Positions 22,519 through 34,625 of a stretch of DNA of 64,000 bases are shown here, piece by piece (position 1 is the first letter of the stretch; each line of letters starts with the position of its first letter). The notes under the pieces were generated by a model. The model saw nothing but the letters and a program-made list of their open reading frames with translations. It had not been told where the DNA came from and did no database searches. Origin of the DNA: Dryas octopetala (Eukaryota > Streptophyta > Magnoliopsida > Rosales > Rosaceae); contig OY992837.1 of the NCBI GenBank assembly GCA_963921425.1, positions 14,667,896-14,731,895 of the forward strand, written 5' to 3'. The position numbers were made by a program, and so were the translations under genes.

Positions 22519-24112
22519 TGTTGGAATATGCATTTATGCAAATCATTTTAATAAACATATTGTGTATATTTCTAATATCAATGGACAAACCTATCTTTTA
22601 TGTTTCATTATTCATATACATATTATATTCTTATATATGTGTATATGCATAAAAGAGGTCCATGATTTCATGTTAAGAAAATAATGTCCTAAAGAAGATA
22701 AGACAGTGTGACTTATATCTCTTAGTACTTGAAGTCTAAACAATTCATGGTTACATGATTGATAATTAGACATTATCAATTCAGTGAAGCCATCATGATC
22801 TATCTCTGCATAACGTCTAGGATAATTAGTCTCAGATTATCAGTGTAGAGACATTAGGAGAAGATCATGAGTGCCAATAAATGAATGTGACCGATATAAG
22901 TTATATAACGAATACCTGTTATGGAGTATTAGACACACGTCAGTAGAAATTCGTTAAGTCTTGATAATACAACTGGTCTCTAGACTTGAGACGTCACAGT
23001 TATCCCGTGCATTCGGTCTCTATGCTTTGACTGTATCATAAGACTAGATTCCTAGAGTCTAGTTAAAGGTACAAATTGGGTATAGTCACTGACGTATGAG
23101 GGCATGTGTGTGTTCAACATAGGATCTATCACTCTTGGTAATAGGATCGATAGATGTTTCAAGAGACAACAAATGTTTTAGATTCAGGAATCTTTGGCCA
23201 AAGTACTAGATATGGTCAAATAGAATCTATACATAAGTGTTGAGTCTCAAGGATTATGCTAAAGTTGATGGAATTCTATACCTGACCAAAATTCAGGAAC
23301 ATAGGATGATAGAGAGACTGTATTGTATTGCAATCGAAGACTAAATAGATTCTTTTCTCCTCCGGTTAATCCGGGTAGTCATGACACTCTGCTAGGCGTC
23401 AATCTTGACTTATATATGGAGACCTAAGGGTAAAATGGTTTTTTACCCAGATTGAGTTATTTATAGAATGTGTCTCAATCCACTACCGAATTCAATTGGA
23501 ACCTAAGAGGCCACACGCCAATAGGTGTGGGATGGTATTATAAATGGGCTTAGACAAAATTAATTAATGTGTTAATTTTATTGGGCCTAAATGGTAATAG
23601 AAAGAATATTAAATTGATGGGCTTTTGGTCTTATTAATTAATTAATTAATTAATTAAATGATTAATTACCTAGTCAAATGGACCAACCAACTTGGTCCAT
23701 AAGAATAGGTGACCGGCCATCTCATTGTGGAATAAGAGTTTTCCACTCAAGTCTATATATATGGGCTTGTAGTCAAGTTGTCTGACTAAGTGAAACTCTA
23801 GAAAAATCACTTTACGTTCTTTCTATCAAAAGGCCATTCTTGAGAAAGAGAGCTAGCACTTCCATTCTCCAGAGAGTTCAATCTCTCCATCTCCTCTTAG
23901 CGTGGACTAATTAGAGGTCATCTATCTTTGTGTGACTAGAAGGACCAATTGGCGGAGAGCTTGTGGATTCGCACCTTGGTAGGCTTTCAATCAAGAGAAC
24001 AAGGTATGAATCTTATTTTGTAACTCATAGATATTATTGTATTATATGTCAATCCGAAGCATGATTGTGTAAAATTTATTTCCCGCTGCGTTTATATGAT
24101 CATTTTCTAACA
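22519..24112 (+). mobile_element. 5' LTR of a Ty1/copia element
   Basis: Begins TGTTGGAATATGC and ends CTAACA, about 1.59 kb, directly followed by a primer-binding site. A TATATATATGGGC promoter-like stretch lies at 23753. No 5-bp duplication can be checked because the partner LTR is not found downstream. A (TTAA)n-like run is at 23635-23658. Confidence 0.7.
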
Positions 24113-25635
24113 GTAGTATCAGAGTCTACTTTTGTTAATTGTTATATGTGCAATATGATGCTTTATGGTTTTGTTCATATGTTTTTGCGTTTCTTTCTTT
24201 TATGTATGATTTTTCTGGGTTATTCCATGTTTATATATATGTTATTAGTTGACTAATAGGATAGGTAAAGTTGGAATAAAGTTTAATCATACAAGAAAGA
24301 TGAAAATTGGTGATTTCGGACCTTTATAGGCTTTCTGAATTCTCCAGAAAATTCTGCAGCTTCCCTGTTTATTTTTCTGCATATTTTGAATGTCAATATG
24401 ATATAGAATGTATATAAATTTTGTGGGAATTTTTCTGAAATTTTTCGGTACTCGAAAAGATGCCAAAACGCAAAAATGGTGCGCGAAAGGGTGATTGGAG
24501 GGAGGCCTTTTGGGCTGGTCGGCCGGTGGTAGCCACCACCATGCACGGCAGCAACATGGCTGTTGGTCATGGGAGCAGGAGGGAGGCAGGGGCTGGGAGT
24601 TGGACTCCTAGTCTCACTCCTTGTTTTGGTTTAACCATTATCCATAAATTCCTTGATTTTTGGATATGGTTTTATCCAATCCCTATTATTATGCAATTAT
24701 CTATTTTATTATTGTTTAATTAATTGGATAATATGATTGTCAGTTAAATAAATATTTTGGGCTGTTATTTTTTAAATCAAACTCCCAAAATAATTTTATT
24801 TAATGAATTAATTAAATTAAAAAGGATAAATGGTGGATTGGGCCTACTTGTTTAAAGAGTTTAAAACAAGGTTACCCCAAATGGGGAATGCTATGTCTTA
24901 GACCCAAGATAAATTAAATACGATTTAATAATTGATTAAGTAAGACTTAATGAATTTTACACCAAGTTGTCCCACCGATTGAACAAAGCAAAGAAGTTGT
25001 GCTAAGGAAATAAAAAAGTTTTTTTTCTTGTACGATGTGACTAAATTAAACAAATGAATCCCTCGTAAATATGAAAATTGTAAAATAAGAAAATATTGAG
25101 AATATTCCTTTATAGGCCTTCCATCATTATGAACAACGGAAATCACTTAACTATTTAATGGCTCCAGAAATGGGGGTTAAGTTTTCCTTATGACCTAGTT
25201 GTTTATAAACGCATGTGATGTGGACGTGGTAGGAACTCTTTATGGGTCTTTAACAGATTCGGCCCATATTGACCGCATATACCTACTGGAATGATGGGAT
25301 AAGTTTAAACTAAGTCAATGGGCTTTTAACAAATATGTAGAGTCCATTTGTACTTACAGGCCAAGAAGATTGGTAATCACATGATATGTGAATGGACAAG
25401 TTGTTCTCTCATTGCACTTGTTAGCGCCTTTAACATATATGTGGGGCAGCTTTGGGTGTAGTGAGCTTTCAATCCTCACTAAGAATTTGATTCTAGAATA
25501 TCCACTGAGGGGTGTGGCATTCTGAAAAACTAGTGAGAGTACCATCAGAAATTTTAGTATGCCCTTATATTCTGATGAAAATATCTATTTATAAATATTA
25601 TACTGATAATACTTTATTTGTCTGTAGCAAGATAC
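24113..25635 (+). other. Primer-binding site and untranslated leader of the copia element
   Basis: TAGTATCAGAGT at 24114-24125 differs at two positions from TGGTATCAGAGC, the complement of the initiator tRNA-Met 3' end. The following 1.5 kb carries no gag-like frame and is the leader or an inserted segment. Confidence 0.6.
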
Positions 25636-26387
25636 ATGGCAAATCCACTCCCCAAGATATTGAGCAAAAACATCTTGACTAGGCACAACTTCTTAGATTG
25701 GTTTCGGAATATAAGGATTGTCCTTACCTCTGATAAGACAATATATCTATGTGTTGGACACTCCACCACCCACTGAAGCTTCTAATGAGGAAGCTACTCC
25801 TGAGGAATTGACTAGCTATAACAAGTATGTCGATGATGATACTCATACACAGTGTTACATGTTGGCTTCTATGAATTCAGAGCTTCAGAAGCAACATGAA
25901 AGTGTAGAAAGTTCTTTTGCTATGGTCAATCGCCTCAAAAGGTTGTATGGAGAAAAGAGTCGTACCATTCGCTTTAACACTGTAAAAGAGCTAGTTAAGA
26001 CTACGCACAAAGAAGGTGGCTCAGTCCATGACCATGGTTTGAAGTTGATTAATTTGATTGATCAACTTGAGAAACTTGGTCTGAAGATTGAGAATGAGCT
26101 AGCTATTGATCTTAATTTAGTTGCAATCATTGCCTGAATCCTTTTCACAATTTGTTGTGAACTACAACATAAACAATATGGATGTCTTTTTGACTGAGCT
26201 TGTAGACATGTTGGTAACGGCTGATGAACCAATCAAAAGAAATAAACTGCAAGGGAATGTGCTAGCTGTTATGCAACCATCCAAGTCCAAGAAGAAGTCT
26301 AAGTCAAAGGATAAAGGCAAAGGTGTTGACCTGAAGCCAAGGAGGATCCAGAAGAAAGACCCAAAGGGGAAGTGTTTCCATTGTGGC
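25636..26387 (+). pseudogene. copia gag (frameshifted, split by a hAT element)
   Basis: Gag-like protein: MANPLPKIL at the ATG at 25636, NILTRHNFLDWFRNIRIVL, then, after a frame change near 25738, YVLDTPPPTEASNEE and the coiled Gag region MNSELQKQHESVES to about 26136. A further frame change leads to MDVFLTELVDML and a lysine-rich stretch ending at the zinc-knuckle start KCFHCG at 26373-26387. There the hAT element interrupts it. Gag would form the virus-like particle of the retrotransposon. Three or more frame breaks make it inactive. Confidence 0.75.
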
Positions 26388-27342
26388 TAGGGGTGGGCAC
26401 GGTGCGGTTCGGCTCAGTTCACCCCGAGAACCATGCACCGCGCCAAAAGTGTTCTCTCGGTGCGGTTCGGTGCTGTGAACCGGACAAAGTGGGGAAAAAC
26501 CAAACCAAACCAGACCATTGCAAGGACGGTTTGGTTCGGTGCAACATGCACAGTTTTGGGCCTACGCCCAATTATTTTGTTGATACTCACATTTGGTTTT
26601 TGAACTTTTTGGCCACACAATTGGGTTTTTAAACTACCATTTTACCAATTAAACAAATACAAATACAACTTAAACTTTGCTTAACCTGCTTATTACTTAA
26701 AATTTTAAAATAAATACAACTTGCTTAAGTTATAAGTTATAACTATGTATAAGATTATATATAACTACTATAGAGTAATTAGTATAGTATATATATAACT
26801 ATATACAACTATAGTATATACTAGTATACTACTATAGTATAACTATATATAACTACTGTAGTATGTATACAACTATATACTAAGTTTATATATAACTCTA
26901 TATACATAAAACATTATTATATAGACTATAGACTATAGAATATACTAATTTTATTATATAAGATATAACTAAAATTATATACTAAAACATTATTATATAT
27001 ATAGAATATTAAACTCATAGGGCTATATAAAATATATTTTAGGGTCTAAAATAAAAATGTATAAAAATGTGTATAAAATGTGTATAAAAATGTATAAAAT
27101 GTGTACAAAAATGTATAAAATGTGCATAAAAATAAATAATTATATTTTTAAAAAATTACACGGTGCGGTTCGGGTTGGTTCGGGCAAAGTGAGCATGAAA
27201 CTGGAACCGGAACCGTCCATATACTGTTTGGTTCGATTTTCTTTACAGTGTTGACTTTTTTGGTCAACTCGGTGTATTTTCGGTTTTTATTCGGTTGGTT
27301 TGGTTCGGTGTTTCGGTGCGCCGGTTATTATACCCACCCCTA
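26388..27342. mobile_element. Non-autonomous hAT element inserted in the gag zinc knuckle
   Basis: 955 bp with ends TAGGGGTGGGCA and TACCCACCCCTA (inverted, about 11 of 12 bases matching). It is flanked by a perfect 8-bp duplication ATTGTGGC (26380-26387 and 27343-27350), the hAT signature. GC-rich subterminal regions carry repeated CGGTGCGGTTCGG-type motifs on both sides, as in other plant hAT elements where they bind transposase. The centre is AT-rich, with ATGTATAAAATGTG repeats. No transposase is encoded. Confidence 0.93.
27054..27135. repeat. Short tandem repeat inside the hAT element
   Basis: Units of the form AAAATGTGTATA or AAAATGTATA repeat about seven times. The open frame over it (repeating M-Y-K-M-C residues) is a by-product of the repeat, not a gene. 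Confidence 0.7.
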
Positions 27343-27450
27343 ATTGTGGCAAGGAGTACTTTGCGTCCCTTAAAGACAAAGCTGCAGAAGGTTTGTCTGA
27401 AACTTTTATTATAGAGTCCATTAATACTATTGATTCAGTTTCTGATTTGA

Positions 27451-27945
27451 GTCATTGATTCTGGAGCTAGTTGTCATGTGTGTAATACCATGCAGAATCT
27501 AGCAAGAATTAGAAGACTCGACAGAGGAGAACATGTTCTCAAGGTTGGCAATGGAAACAAGGTTTCAGCTCTTGCCGTAAGGACATATGTTCTGAAGCTT
27601 GCAAATGGAAACGTTCTAGAGCTTCAAGATTGTTATTACCTACCGGTTTGCGCAAGAAATCTGATTTCAGTATCTTGTTTAATTAAAGACAATTATTCGG
27701 TTTCTTTTTCGAACAATTTTTGTCATTTAATTCAAAGCAATAAGATATTTGCAGTTGCAAGGTTGTTTAATAATTTATATTATCTTGAAGTTCATGGCAG
27801 CTTAAATTGTATTGAATCAACTAGCATTGCTAGTGTATCCAAAAGGCTAAGAGATGAGATAAATCCTCATAGGCTATGGCACTTGAGTTTGGGTCACATT
27901 AGTGATGATAGAATAAAGAAATTGGTCAAGGATGGAAATCTGTAA
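27451..27945 (+). pseudogene. copia protease and GAG-pre-integrase region
   Basis: The aspartic protease site DSGASCHV is at 27457. It is followed by the protease body (VGNGNKV, YYLPVCARNLISVSCLIKDN) and the GAG-pre-integrase domain with HRLWHLSLGHISDDRIKKLV. The frame stops at 27945. Protease would cleave the polyprotein. A stop directly before DSGAS (27448-27450) separates it from gag, so it is defective. Confidence 0.85.
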
Positions 27946-27957
27946 TCTCTGGATTCA

Positions 27958-28669
27958 AAACCATCACCAACTTCTGAATCTTGTCTCATGGGTAAGATGA
28001 CCAAAACTCCTTTTACTGGACAAGGAGAAATGGCCACATATAGTGCTTTGCCACCTATACTGCGGGTGGAACCACGAATTTTTGGGTGCGTTGCATATAT
28101 CCACTTATATCCTCATCAACGGAATAAGTTGGATTCTCGTGCTTTGAAGTGTGTATTTTTTGGTTATGGACGGTCTCAGAAATGGTATAAGTGTCATGAT
28201 CCTTCTTCTAAGAAATTTTTTGTTACCATGAATGTTACGTTTCATGAGGTTGTTTTGTTCTATGGAGGTAGTTCAATGTCTTCTCTTCAGGGGGAGCACA
28301 TGTGTGAAGAGCAGACGTTGGATGATAAAGTATTTTATGGCTTGCTTTAGGGGAAAAATGAGATGGATGGTGCAGGTAGAACAAATGAGCCCACCAACCG
28401 GTCGGCCCGATCCCGTGAGTTGACAAATATGGAACCTACACCCACCAAGCCGAGCCTATACGTGTTTATCTCCTTGTTTGGCTCGGATTGAGGCAAAGCT
28501 AAACTGGAGTGATGAGGTGGTTGGTGTAGCTAATCGGGTCAACAGCTTGACTGGTCAAAGTGACATGTAGGATCTCAGTAAGCCATGTGCCATCATATGG
28601 TCGATTATTGGATCGGTGTGGATTTATCCACAAACTGTAAAGTTACTGCATTGATTGTTTATAGGGATG
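27958..28669 (+). pseudogene. copia integrase remnant and RT start
   Basis: Integrase zinc-region end CLMGKMTKTPFTGQGE at about 27985, then a jump to the integrase C-terminal part (FGCVAYIHLYPHQRNKLDSR, ALKCVFFGYG). The catalytic DDE core between them is missing. After 28350 the frame decays. At 28634-28669 KVTALIVYRD marks the RT strand just before the catalytic YVDD motif, with the first variable position changed to R. The insertion at 28670 cuts here. About half of RT is also missing upstream. Confidence 0.8.
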
Positions 28670-30343
28670 TGAAAGTTTGTATTAGGTGATTTATCTACCT
28701 AATTAACTTGATTAAATCCACTGTCAGCAATCCCAATTTTTGTTTTATATGATCATTCAAGAACTAATCAAGCAGACACAACTCTGACAACACAACAACT
28801 AAAATCTGAAAAACTCAGATTGACTTGTAAAACCAAAATGACTTTTGTAAATGCCACAAATCAAACCACATCAAAGAATTGATTGACAACCTATGCACTC
28901 AAAGGATCCATCAATGTAGGCATCTCAGTGCTATCAACAACTAAAGTGGTGTGTGGCAGATTATCAAACATCCATTTAGCATTCAAAGAATAAGTTAACA
29001 TGTTAAGGTGGTGTGTGTGATCTTATGATATACTTTCCAGATTAATAATTAGCAACACAATGAAAATAAACAACAAACAAGGCACAAGATTGTTCACCCA
29101 GAAAACCACTAACGGTTAAAAACTGGGGGTCTTTTCCAGCTGACCAAGCAATCCAAAATCAAGGGTTTCAATACAAGCAATCACACAACAAGCTCAATCA
29201 CTCTAGTCCTAATACTAAGTGGCAGCTTCTTACCATTGTGTATCCTTGTGCAAACACCTTGAAGCTAGCAATCAATCATTCATGTCGTTGGCAGCTCCTC
29301 CTTGAGCTTTTCAACGCACGGCACCGATCGCACCCAAGCAAGTGGATTCAATGATATAGATGTGAAATGATATGCAAATCTGGATTCTATAAAAATCAGC
29401 ATTCTCAAGCAAGAGACATGAAAAGGCTAATGGAGAATCCTTAATCTAAAAATCTAAATGAAAGTGTTTATGAATATGTGAAAAGATTTTGAACAACACT
29501 CAAACCCATTCAAATTTTAGAGGAATAACAAGTTAAGAAAATCATTTAGTTTTTGAAAATCAAAAGCATTTTCTTACTTGATAAAGGATGAGCACTCACC
29601 CAAAATACTCAAGCATCAACACACGAAAATACCCACTAAAAATATGCTCATCAACGCCCTCAGATAAAGCAAGACCATTACACACCTCTGCCCCGTACAA
29701 CACACACACGCCATTACCATGACTGCCCGTGCCACGTGGAAGCCAATCAATGGTTGTCCACAAGAGACAAATAAAGGGCATATTTCTTTTTTCCTAGAGA
29801 GGTATCCTAGTACTGCTAAGGATAAGAATGAGGAGCTGTAAAATCAAATATTTCTTTATTTTGCAAAAATTAGAAATGGGGAAGATGATGAATAGTGCTG
29901 AAGTGTGTGAGTGAGTGGCATGAAAGTGATGAGAAGACGATCTGATCTGATTGATTCAGTGAAGGAACCAAATCATGTGCTGTGCACATGCATGTTTAGA
30001 AAAACAGAATATGGACTTTAAATGAAATGGGCTTTAAGAAGCAAAACCCGAAATGGCCCCACTGAAGTGACTGTCACTTAAGTGTCAACCACTGTACGTG
30101 AAAAACATTGTCCTTTATGTTCAGTGAATGACTAGTCAAATAAACAAAAAACTGTTATTTTTATGAAAGGAATGAAGTACAGTATACCTTGAGTCTTTGT
30201 GCATTGCTACTTCATTCTTGACTTCTTCAATGCAACTGATCTTGCCCTTAATTCTAGCCTAGAGCTTGTGAGTGATTAAATAAAAATAAATACAATGATT
30301 TTGACAAGGAAAAAGCCAATATATCAAATCCTAAAAACTAACA
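28670..30343 (-). mobile_element. Solo LTR inserted in the copia RT active-site codon region
   Basis: 1674 bp, read on the minus strand from TGTTAGTTTTTAGG to ACAAACTTTCA, so it has TG...CA ends. It is flanked by a perfect 5-bp duplication GGATG (28665-28669 and 30344-30348). Outside the duplications the host RT reading resumes (LIVYRD before, DDMVLTGDD after). It has no PBS, PPT or coding sequence, as expected of a solo LTR left by recombination between two LTRs. Confidence 0.85.
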
Positions 30344-30344
30344 G

Positions 30345-31246
30345 GATGATATGGTGTTAACAGGTGATGATCAAAAAGAAATTGTTAAGTTGCAGAGTTA
30401 CTTGGCAAGTGAGTTTGAAATGAAACAACTTGGAGATCTAAAATATTTTCATGGTATTGAAGTTGCTCGGTCCAATCATGAGATTTTCTTGTCTCAAAGA
30501 AAGTACGTGTTGGATTTGTTAACTGAAACAGGTATGCTTGCATGTAAACCTATTGATACTCCAATTGAACAGAATCACAAATTGTTTGAGTGTGCAAGTG
30601 CAGTGTTTATTGATAAAGGGAGGTCTCAAAGGCTTGTAGGCAAACTAATTTATTTGGCTCATACATATCCTGATATTGCATATGCTGTAAATATGGTTAG
30701 TCAATTTATGCATAATCCGCGCAAACCACATATGGATGCTCTAGAGCGTATCTTGAGGTATCTAAAGTCTGCACCAGGTAAGGGATTGTTGTTTACTAAA
30801 CATATTGGTGGTTTTGATGTAATGGGTTATAGAAATGCAGATTAGGCAGTCTCAGCTGACAAAAGAAGGTCAACTTCTGGATATTTTACCTTTGTTGGTG
30901 GTACCTTGTCACTTGGAGAAATAAAAAGCAACAAGTGGTTTCAAAGTCTAGTGCAGAAGCTGATCAATTTAGAGGTATGGCTTTTGGTATTTATGAGTTG
31001 TTGTGGTTGAAGAATCTATTGACTGACTTGGGGTTTAAGTCGAAAACTACTATGAGTTTATATTGTGATAATAAGTCAGCAATAAAAATTGCTCATAATC
31101 CTGTTCAGCATGATAGGACTAAACATGTTGAAATTGATAGACACTTTATTAAGGAGAAATTAGAAGCTGGCATTATCAAGTTTCCCTTTGTAAAGTCTGA
31201 AGATCAGTTGGCTGATGTGTTGACCAAGGCTGTTGCTAGCTATTAG
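30345..31246 (+). pseudogene. copia reverse transcriptase C-part and RNase H
   Basis: RT from the catalytic DDM (DDMVLTGDD) through LQSYLASEFEMKQLGDLKYF and the thumb region to YRNAD, where a TAG at 30843-30845 replaces the usual tryptophan codon. RNase H follows in other frames: STSGYFTFVGGT, then VSKSSAEAD, YELLWLKNLL, LYCDNKSAIKIAHNP and HDRTKHVEIDRHFIKEKL. These are classic Ty1/copia motifs. Frame breaks at 30845 and about 30920 show it is dead. It may belong to a different copia family than the 5' LTR. Confidence 0.88.
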
Positions 31247-31302
31247 AGTATTTGTAGATCCACTTGGCAAGTTGGGCATGTGTGATGTCTATGCACCAAC
31301 TT

Positions 31303-31450
31303 GAGGGGGAGTATTGGAATAGGTTTCCTAGTCTTAGTATTATTTGTATTATTTTAATATTTGTAATTTGTTTATCGTGTATGTGCTAGGTTTGTACTTG
31401 TATATATAGCACACTTGTGTAAATAATGAAATATCTGAAAATTATTCCCC
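31303..31450 (+). mobile_element. Polypurine tract and start of a copia 3' LTR
   Basis: GAGGGGGAG at 31303-31311 is the polypurine tract. The sequence after it, TATTGGAATAGGTTTCC, looks like an LTR start with TG changed to TA. A TATATATAGC stretch is at 31401. It diverges from the 5' LTR (TGTTGGAATATGC) after about 10 bases. The LTR end is not found. Confidence 0.6.
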
Positions 31451-31779
31451 AAAAGTTTTGGCACTTCAGCTGGGTGAATTTGGCAGGTCTCTTTGCATTC
31501 AGGATCTCCTCCATAAATGGAGATTGGCATATTCCCATGTCCGCCTCCAAGGCAAGTTTGATAGGGGTCTTTGTTTTGAGCCCTTCACCATCTTGTAGAT
31601 TACATCTTTTAGTTCCCCCTTCTTAGGTCTCTTCTGGTGTCCACGCTCAGAGGGGCCTGAATCATCGCCTCCATGGCCTCTAGCGTCCTCCATTTCATCT
31701 GAACTTGCTTTACTTGAAGATCCTCGTTCAGGTTCTTTCATATGTTCTTTCCTCTTTTTTGCGCTTATTACCTTCCTCG

Positions 31780-31882
31780 AATCGAACTTTGGATCGTCAA
31801 GTAGGCTTGCGCTCAAGTTAGTGTTTGTATTAGTTGCTATATGTTCAAGATAGATAACTTGCGCATCTTTCCAAATAACTAA
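31780..31882. repeat. Direct repeat, copy A
   Basis: Contains GGATCGTCAAGTAGGCTTGC, then TTAGTTGCTATATGTTCAAG and CCAAATAACTAAACTTCC. It matches 33155-33337, where the same three blocks occur in the same order, with about 60 extra bases between the first and the second. Confidence 0.7.
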
Positions 31883-33154
31883 ACTTCCAAGAATCGTTCG
31901 AGAAGTTCAAAGTGGCCGAGAAGAGTGCCCCACATTCTTGGAACGCAATTCACCTAAAGAAGTATTATGTATGACCTTTGCCTTTCTGTTAATTTGGATT
32001 GTTATTTGCGTATTGTTGTCTATCGTTATCCTTGTTACCCTGTTTTAAATAAAATACTCCTGGGTCGAACACAAGAACATGATTTTATTTACATTCTTTA
32101 TTGCCGAATAAATAAAGAGGTTATCCATATTTGATTTGACGATCTTGTTTAAGGAACTAAGAGAATTTCATCCAAAGGAAAAAGGCCAATTGCTCGCATT
32201 CCCTCCAAAATCCCTAGGCCTATGAACGAAATCCGAAATGAATTAAATGAATCTTGAAACACTGAAATTACTCTCGAATAAGGGAACCAAATGATGAATA
32301 ATGAAAAGGCAGTTGAATTGTCCTTAGAAATGAAACTGAAACAAATTAATTACAAAAAATAAAGGATGTGCCATCACGCCAGTGAACTATGCCATAAGAC
32401 TTATTCAACTAAAATTATGAAACCAAGTTCACAGCTCAGCTGGGAGAAAGTTCCAATCAAGATAAGGGAAAACGATTCGGGCCTTCGAGCGGTAATAACG
32501 CATCCCCTGGAGGAACCCGTCGTTAAACCCTCGAGCATGGGACCCTTCCACATACTAACTTATGGGCATCGCTGAGTTCTCTTTTAAGACAATCCATGAA
32601 ACAGGTCAGGGTCGTATAGCTCAATGGGCAAATAGGGCGGCCAAGCGCCATGCCATCATCGGATCTCTACCAGGCACAATTGCATGTGGCGGAGGGATAG
32701 TTAAAGGTCCAGGATCCCTCATAGGTGGCTAAAATGGCTGAAGTACACCCACAATCTTTCTCCCTTTGTCCTTTGCAGACGCGGATTCCGAAGGACTTGG
32801 AGTTCCTCCCTTGGCGCGGGACCTGCCAGTACCAGAAGAACTACCATAAGTGATATTGAGCACACATTTACCCTTACTCTTCTTTCTAGGAAGAGTAGAA
32901 GCCGATGACTTAACAGAGGAATCAGAGTAGCCCTTGATTAAGAGCTCCTTCCCCTAGGCATCAGCATGACCTTATAACAATATAGCCCATGTTTTTAGAT
33001 GAACGTAGTTTTTTCTTGATCGATCTTCTTCTGCCATCAGTATTTTGTTATATCCTTAATATGCAATTGGTTGTCTTAATCTTCTTTTGCCATTAGTATC
33101 GACATAACCTTGTAACAGTATAGCCGACTTGACGATACAGGTGAGGTGGACTTT

Positions 33155-33337
33155 GGAATCGAACTCGGGATCGTCAAGTGGGCTTGCGCTCATCATCAGA
33201 TCTTGTTTTGATTTGTGAACGATGGGTGGGGTACCTGCAAAGATAATCCGACGCTCAAGTCAATATTTGTCTTAGTTGCTATATGTTCAAGATGGATAGA
33301 TTGCGTACATTTTCAAATAACTGAACTTCTATATTTA
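33155..33337. repeat. Direct repeat, copy B
   Basis: Partner of 31780-31882, same orientation, 1.4 kb away, with GGATCGTCAAGTGGGCTTGC and TTAGTTGCTATATGTTCAAG. The pair could be degenerate LTRs or an internal duplication. Confidence 0.65.
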
Positions 33338-33768
33338 TAATCACAATTTATTGAGGATAAAGCTTACGGCGTGACATGAAAGTAGGTCCCTCCCACGCGT
33401 CTTTTATCCCGACGTTCACGCGAAATAACTTGCCTCCCACGCTCACTTTCGTATTTTATTAATTCATTTACGTGGTCAAACTACCTGGGCTGTTACCAAC
33501 AAGATAGACTCTACCACAAGTCCAAAGTTAATTGTGTTTTAACTTACTAGTTCAGCCCCAAACAGGTTCCTTTGATTGATTGGGCCACAAACTTTGGCCG
33601 TGAAATATTTTCTCTCACATTGCATGACATCAAATAGGTAGCATAGGAATATTATGCGAAAAAAGTAGGTGTTGACATGTCAGTTTGTGGTTATTATTGA
33701 CTTAGTGGCAAAAAGCATAAATAATCCTTTCTTTTGAGTTCAGTTGTTACTCCTTATAATTTTTATTA

Positions 33769-34590
33769 GGGATAATGTTAGTAAAAAGGCTCCAACTATA
33801 CCCTATTTTACAGTTGAGGATGTCACATTCATTTTGTTCCAATTGAGAACTATAACTTTTTGTTTGGTTCAATTAAGGGTTTTTCGTCAAAAATTGATCA
33901 CGCGCTTGGTACGTGATCAATTTTTAGTGACAAAAACATCCATTTGCCTAAAACATAATTTTAAAATAAAAAGAATTAAAAAAAAACTAAAATAAAAACA
34001 AATCAAAAATAGTGCAGAAACCCTCCCACACCCCCACCCCCACCCCCACCCCCACCTCCACCTCTTTCCCCTTTTCGGCCTCCAAAAGGCCCCCATCGTC
34101 GGCGACCCATCCCTCCGCACCGACAACCCTCTCTCCCAGCGCCGACCTCTCCCCTCTGCCTCATCTCTCTCTCACTCCTCATCTTTCTCTTCCTCTTTCT
34201 CTCTCTTTCTCTGCGGGCTTCTAGATCTCAAAAAATCATATTCACAATTCCAAGTATTTGCATAAACCTCACAATAACTATTGTACCAAAAATAAAAAAT
34301 GGCAACGTGTGATATACAAAAATAGTAGGGAAAAAAAAGAAAAAGAACAAAATTTAGATCCTAAACAAGCAATCAATTGGTAAATCAATCCATCAACTCA
34401 AAAGAGGAGTCATAATATCATAAACATCATAGTGACGATGAATCTCACAATACAAGTCTTCATCGTCGTCGTCCCCACAATCGTACACAGATCCAACGAG
34501 CAGCAACTAATCCTCCAAGTACCTCTGCAGCAGCCCCACCATGTGTTTCTCTCTTCACCTCTTTCTCCCTCATCTCTTTCTTCCTCTCTA

Positions 34591-34625
<35 letters not shown>

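Larger units (their letters stand above)
31451..33768. other. Decayed retroelement-like region, no intact gene
   Basis: A minus-strand frame at 31499-31816 is rich in K, E, S and G with no recognised domain. Two separated direct repeats (listed) suggest an old non-autonomous LTR element. The rest shows no coding support. Confidence 0.4.

Noticed and set aside
27057..27254. Open frame with repeating M-Y-K-M-C residues
   Set aside because: Produced by a short tandem repeat inside the hAT element.
32590..32660. GTCGTATAGCTCAATGGGC looked like a tRNA D-arm
   Set aside because: No T-arm, anticodon stem or acceptor pairing found nearby.
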